From assembly GCA_037447655.1 (NCBI GenBank), contig JBBHKE010002147.1, positions 1-62,265 of the forward strand: a stretch of 62,265 nt of DNA, written 5' to 3'. Made by a program: the position numbers and the translations under genes. The notes below the pieces were generated by a model, which was not told the DNA's origin, ran no database searches, and saw only the letters and a list, made by a program, of their open reading frames with translations. Source of the DNA: Zygnema cylindricum. Lineage: Eukaryota > Streptophyta > Zygnematophyceae > Zygnematales > Zygnemataceae. Within the stretch, counting starts at the first letter, position 1. Each line of letters opens with the position of its first letter. Of this stretch, positions 58,586 through 62,265 are shown in pieces.

Positions 58586-61500
58586 TGTTGGGAGGCTCCC
58601 TGGTCGATCACTATCAACCGCAACTTTCAGATCCACAATCCGACATGTGTGCAAGGAGAAAGGATGTTTTACGAGACGAAAAAAACATTAACACTAATAG
58701 GGATTCACGGTGTACTAAACGGATTCACCTTAAATGCCCATTAAAATGACCTGGTTCATAAATTATGGATTACACTGGTAGTGGTAGTCCGTGTTGACGA
58801 CATTGATATTTTGCCCTCTTAAGCCTTTATGAGCAAAAAACTGGCGTTTTTTTTTTTTTTTAGGGTTTTGAAGGGATTTTTTGTCATGGTGGGAACAGGT
58901 TCTCACAGTTGACTGCAACAATGTCCTGGCAAGTTTGGAGGCAGTCAAGGTACCAAAATTGGACCCGTCCTCTCTCTCTCTCTCTCTCTCTCACTCTCTC
59001 TCTCTCTCATTTTTCTTTATGTTTGCAAATGTTTACTTATTCTTATTCCAAATGGTTTCAATTTTTCATGAATGTACAACAGTCTTGTAAGTTCGTGGAA
59101 TATACAAGAAGGTGAATTTTTCTGCAGATTTTCTTTAGGATGTTTTTTTTCAAATGCTCTGTACTTTGTTCTCCGTTTCATATGTAATACTTTTTACCCT
59201 TTGCCCAATTCCCTTCATTAATGTACCCTTTATTGATATGTGCCATCTTTTAATATGCCCTTTATTAATGCTCCTCTATTTCCCTCTATTGATATACTTT
59301 CCAGTTCCCACTCTTTCCCTCTCTTTCCCTCTCTCTCCCTTTCCTTCACTCTGTTTCCCTGTCGTACCCACTCTTTCCCGCTGTTTCCCTCTCTTTTCCT
59401 CCATTTCCCTCTGCTAACTTTTCGAACCAATCAGGGGTTGACAGCTGGCAGATGTTGTCATCGTGGCGGTGCCAGCTGTCGTATCGACAGGTGGCCAGTC
59501 TTCGGGATGTCACATTGACGAAGCAGGGAAAGTATTTCTTTCGATTGTTCAAGCTCAAGGACTTCCCTCAGTTGTGGGAGTCATTCAGGGATTGACAGCT
59601 GTCCCTCCTAAGCGACAGTTAGAGACAAAAAAGTCAGCAAACGGAGCCCTCACGGCCCAATTTTCGGATGACTGTAAAATTTTTTCGATCGACTCGTCGG
59701 AAGATTGTCAACCTGTGAATACAAGAATGCCCTTTATTTTACAAACATGCCCGTTTGTTGTTGTTTCTTTTAGCTTCCTCTCTCTTCCTCATTCCCCTTT
59801 TTTTTTTTTTTTTGGGTCCATCAGTATTTTACTTTTGGATTTGTTGTTTTGGTCTTGGCGAATACAATAATGCCCCTCTTATGTTGTTCTTGCCCTTTCT
59901 TCCATCCCTTGCATGAAATGAAATTCAAACTCAGCGATAAAAACTTGAGAATAAATTCATTTTTTTCTGCATATAAGGGGAAAAGCTCGAGGGTAATTTA
60001 TTTTCAGCATGTAGAGTAAAATGCTTATTGAGAAAAAATGGTTATTTTCAGCACACGGAAAAAAACTTGAGAATGAAGACAAAAACTTGAGAATAAATGC
60101 TTATTTTGTTTTAGGGTTTTGGGGTCGAATGTATGAAAGCGATCCACAGCTTTTGCGCCACTTGTCGGAACAACGGCTTACCCCTCCTGCTTGGAGGACC
60201 CAAAGGCCATATATTGCAGCACATGAGGTAAGGTTCTTTATTGTTTCCGTTCCGTAAATTTGTTTGCTGGCGTCAACCTCCGTTCCGTAATTCTTGTTGC
60301 TGTCGTCTGAACCCCCATAATGTAATAGCATTCGCTGTCTTTCAAACCTCGGTTCTGTAATATTTTTTGTCGTCATCCATAATAATTTTTGTCGACTTAT
60401 GTTATAATTTTGGTTTGTCTTTCAAACCTTCGTTCTTTAATATTTTTTGTCCTCCTTCGGAACGTCCGTTTGGTGTCGTCTTCCATAATGTACTTTTGTT
60501 GTCTTCAGAACCTCTGTTCCGTGATAAGTTTTCCTTTTCTATGCTGTTTTTTAACTTCTGTTCTGGAAAGGTTTGATGTGTGGGCGAATAGAGGTCAAAA
60601 AACAGTTTAAAAAGGCTAGAAGAGGTCAAAATAGTTTCAGAAAGGGTTACATAACAGGTCTAAAGAGTTCAAAAAGATGTCAAAAAGAGGTTGAAAAGTC
60701 AGAAAGAGGTTAAAAAGAGTTCAAAAAGAATTGAAAAACAAGTCAAAAGGGTTCTTAAAGAAGTGAAAACAAGGAAAGTCTCTATTTTCAGGTATTCCGC
60801 CCACTGGCGAATGTATGGAACCAAAGGAAAAGTAAATACTAAATACAGAATCCTAAACGCAAAGTACAAAAAAACAAATACGAAGTACAAAAAAGTGAAT
60901 ACTAAATACTGAATAGTTTATACTTGACACGAATTGCAGGTTGATTTTGCGGAAAATCCGTCCACACCGGGTATTGGGTCTCTTCGAGTTTCTGGGTACT
61001 TGAGGGGAAGGGGAATTTCTGTAAACCAACCGGTAACTTTTTTCCCCACTTCGGGTTTATTTAAGTTGAACCGGTTTTTTTAGTAATGTTTATTAATTAT
61101 TGAGTGGAATTGGTTTTTTTTCATTATTCATTTTGGCTCGGAAGTGGTGTTGTAGGGTTCTTTTTAGGATTTTTTAGACATTAATATTTTTCTGTCAAAT
61201 GTCATGATGAAAATAAAGTAAAAACCTAATTAAATGTTCTAAGTTAAGATAATAAGTTCAAGTTCTAATTCTATTACGCGTGATTTGGCACTTGTTCGAA
61301 GTTCACAACGAAGATACTTTATTATTTTGTGTTTTCACTTTCATGGCTGATGTCGCCCTCTCCCTCTCCCTCTCCCTCTGCCTCCCTCTCGGCCTCCCTC
61401 TCCCTCCCTTTCCAGGTCCATGTGGTGGGTTTCGGAGACTTCCAGCTGGCACAGATTGACGGGCCAGATGATCCTTGTCCTTTTCATATAAGACAAAAAA

Positions 61501-61622
61501 GAAATACAGTAACAGAAATGGATGGTGTAGAAAAAACTATGGCGGTTTTAGGAACTGCAGACCCTAAAATCCAAGAACCGATTGTGGTCGAAAATACTCC
61601 GGATCCATTGGCGGGCGAACAG
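52395..61622 (+). CDS. TSR1: TSR1 homologue, pre-40S ribosome assembly factor (5' half; gene continues past the right edge)
   Basis: Exons seen: 52395-52482, 55612-55694, 56540-56617, 57608-57841, 58899-58949, 59445-59714, 60150-60227, 60940-61032, 61416-61622. All have GT/AG borders and compatible phases and encode the first 394 residues. The basic N-terminus (KNKEHKTRFASKSSRQKYK, residues 8-26) is the Tsr1 signature. It is followed by a basic helix (ENKRAEVLAEKRLAGG), the degenerate GTPase-like region (exons 4-6, ending DDCKIFSIDSSED) and the AARP2CN domain (QRPYIAA, VSGYLRGRGISVNQP, VHVVGFGDFQLAQI, about 285-345). Exon 9 ends in the conserved VVENTPDPLAGEQ. Tsr1 is a GTPase-like but catalytically inactive factor on cytoplasmic pre-40S particles, required for late 18S/20S maturation. 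Plant proteins are roughly 800 aa as I recall, so about half is missing to the right. The exon 6/7 junction was set because it gives an alignment without gaps to plant TSR1 as I remember it. Introns carry several MITEs and minisatellites. Confidence 0.93.
52656..52723 (+). repeat. Telomere-like repeat in TSR1 intron 1
   Basis: Repeats of GTTTAGGGTTTTAAGA / GTTTAGGATTTTAAGA. Similar TTTTAGGTTTT-type decay continues to about 53130. Confidence 0.5.
55180..55365. mobile_element. Partial MITE in TSR1 intron 1
   Basis: It starts CACCGCCCATCACTATTCAAG after TA. The interior matches the RGP1 intron 7 copy at 27611. Confidence 0.5.
55719..55919. mobile_element. TA-flanked MITE in TSR1 intron 2
   Basis: CACCGTGTGTCGCTATTATAG and CACTAATACTGATACACGTTG are the ends. 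It begins only 24 bp after the exon 2 donor. Confidence 0.65.
55954..56132. mobile_element. TA-flanked MITE, first of an abutting pair
   Basis: CACCGTGAATCGCTATTAGCG at the left and CGTCAATAGCTATTCATGGTG at the right. The TA at 56133-56134 is shared with the next element. Confidence 0.7.
56135..56345. mobile_element. TA-flanked MITE, second of an abutting pair
   Basis: CACTGCCCGGATATTAGTGTT at the left and AACATTAATAGCAATGGCCA at the right. The interior pairs on itself (TTTATTTTCAACCATTGG with CCAACAGTTGAAAATAAAG). Confidence 0.65.
56898..57101. mobile_element. MITE in TSR1 intron 3
   Basis: CACAATGGATTGTTATCAGTG at the left and CTTAATAGCGATTCATGATG at the right are decayed inverted ends with TA flanks. 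Confidence 0.6.
58101..58287. mobile_element. Decayed MITE in TSR1 intron 4
   Basis: CACCATGTATCGCTATTAGCG after TA; the right end is truncated at AACATTAACGCTACA. The interior matches the 51266 family. Confidence 0.6.
58511..58582. repeat. (CT)n microsatellite inside a MITE remnant
   Basis: About 36 CT units. The right half of a 51266-type MITE follows immediately (58585-58712, ending GGGATTCACGGTG before TA). Confidence 0.85.
60246..60570 (+). repeat. Minisatellite in TSR1 intron 7
   Basis: Units of about 35-45 bp around AACCTCCGTTCCGTAATTYTTGT and GTCGTCTTCCATAATGTA, moderately decayed. GAGGTCAAAAAG-type repeats follow at 60590-60760. Confidence 0.65.
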
Positions 61623-61980
61623 GTATTCAAATTTTGACCAGATTAATTCTGACCAGAGTTTGACTAGCCTTGACTAATTTTGAAAAATTGTGACTGATTT
61701 TGGCCAGATTTTGACAAATTTGGACCAGAATTTGACTAAATATGACAATCCTTTGACCAGAATTCAACCAGATTTTTACCAACTTTTACAAGATTTTGAC
61801 CAGATTTGACAAAAAAATGACTAATTTTTGCCTAATTTTGACCATAATTTGGACCAGAATTTCTGGATAGATGTTTTCCCATTTTGACACCATCGTGACC
61901 ACATTTTGACAAAATTTTGACCAGAATCTGACCAGAATCTGATTTTATTATGTTGACCACATTTTGGACCAGATTTTGGT
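61623..61980 (+). repeat. Minisatellite at the start of TSR1 intron 9
   Basis: Repeats of TTTTGACCAGATTTTGAC-type 12-20-bp units after the exon 9 donor. The rest to the window end is A/T-rich intron. Confidence 0.7.
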
Positions 61981-62265
61981 CATATGTCCTTGTGCTTGGA
62001 ACATAAATGTAACCTCAAACAAAACTATATGGTATTAAATCTTTCCCCAAATAACTTGACAATCCAGTCAATAAAAATCCTGAGGTACCTAATAACAAAA
62101 CAGTTCCCAAACCTAGATTACTTATTCTTATATATCCCGTAACAAGATCTACATGAATTCCATCAGACTGTATATTCATTTTTTTCCTAAAAATTTAAAT
62201 GATTGATAAATTGTATCTGATTGTAAATTGATATTTTACACGATACAATATTTTTTTGGATTCAA

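Noticed and set aside
59715-60149. Extending TSR1 exon 6 or starting exon 7 at TTTTAG/GG (60118)
   Set aside because: The 59714/60150 junction keeps frame and gives a gap-free match to the family as I remember it; the alternative adds about ten unmatched residues.

Overview
The window looks like nuclear DNA from a streptophyte (land plant or charophyte alga). It has two intron-rich protein genes whose exons resemble plant RGP1 and TSR1, plant-type telobox (AAACCCTAA) and TTTAGGG-like motifs, plant-style Ty1/copia retrotransposons primed by an initiator tRNA-Met half-molecule, many TA-flanked MITEs, and large amounts of micro- and minisatellite. No prokaryotic operon, rRNA, tRNA or CRISPR array was seen. 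Species cannot be named from the sequence alone.

Layout. (1) 1-13360 is a three-level nest of LTR retrotransposons. The outer copia element (minus strand) has its 5' LTR at 12364-13360 and a decayed gag-protease-integrase at 10166-12359. The same integrase resumes in frame at 264-1 and runs off the left edge. Into its integrase a second copia element (265-10165, minus strand) inserted, flanked by a perfect 5-bp TTTCC target duplication; it keeps two LTRs and a decayed gag. Into one LTR of the second element a third, plus-strand element inserted (about 3981-9957). The third is an LTR-internal-LTR-internal-LTR tandem of 2313-bp period and is almost free of mutations. All three families carry the same half-tRNA primer site directly next to the LTR. 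(2) 13361-18550 has no recognised gene; it holds a 150-bp-arm hairpin and a dispersed direct repeat. (3) 18743-33081 is a complete 13-exon gene for an RGP1 homologue (partner of RIC1 in the Rab6/Ypt6 exchange factor), reconstructed with consistent splice phases to 744 residues. Its introns hold MITEs and minisatellites. (4) 33082-51265 is gene-free: a roughly 0.8-kb CCCTCT array, decayed LINE fragments including an inverted pair (34980-39150), many purine/pyrimidine tracts, minisatellites and MITE remnants. (5) 52395 to the right edge is the 5' half of a TSR1 gene (pre-40S ribosome assembly factor): nine exons, 394 residues, continuing beyond the window. A MITE ends about 140 bp before its start codon.

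The two host genes serve unrelated housekeeping jobs (Golgi trafficking and ribosome assembly), lie on the same strand and show no operon-like link. The most unusual observations are the dated three-level nest and the fact that in both copia families the gag frame appears to start inside the LTR and read through the tRNA primer-binding site, a layout best known from yeast Ty1.
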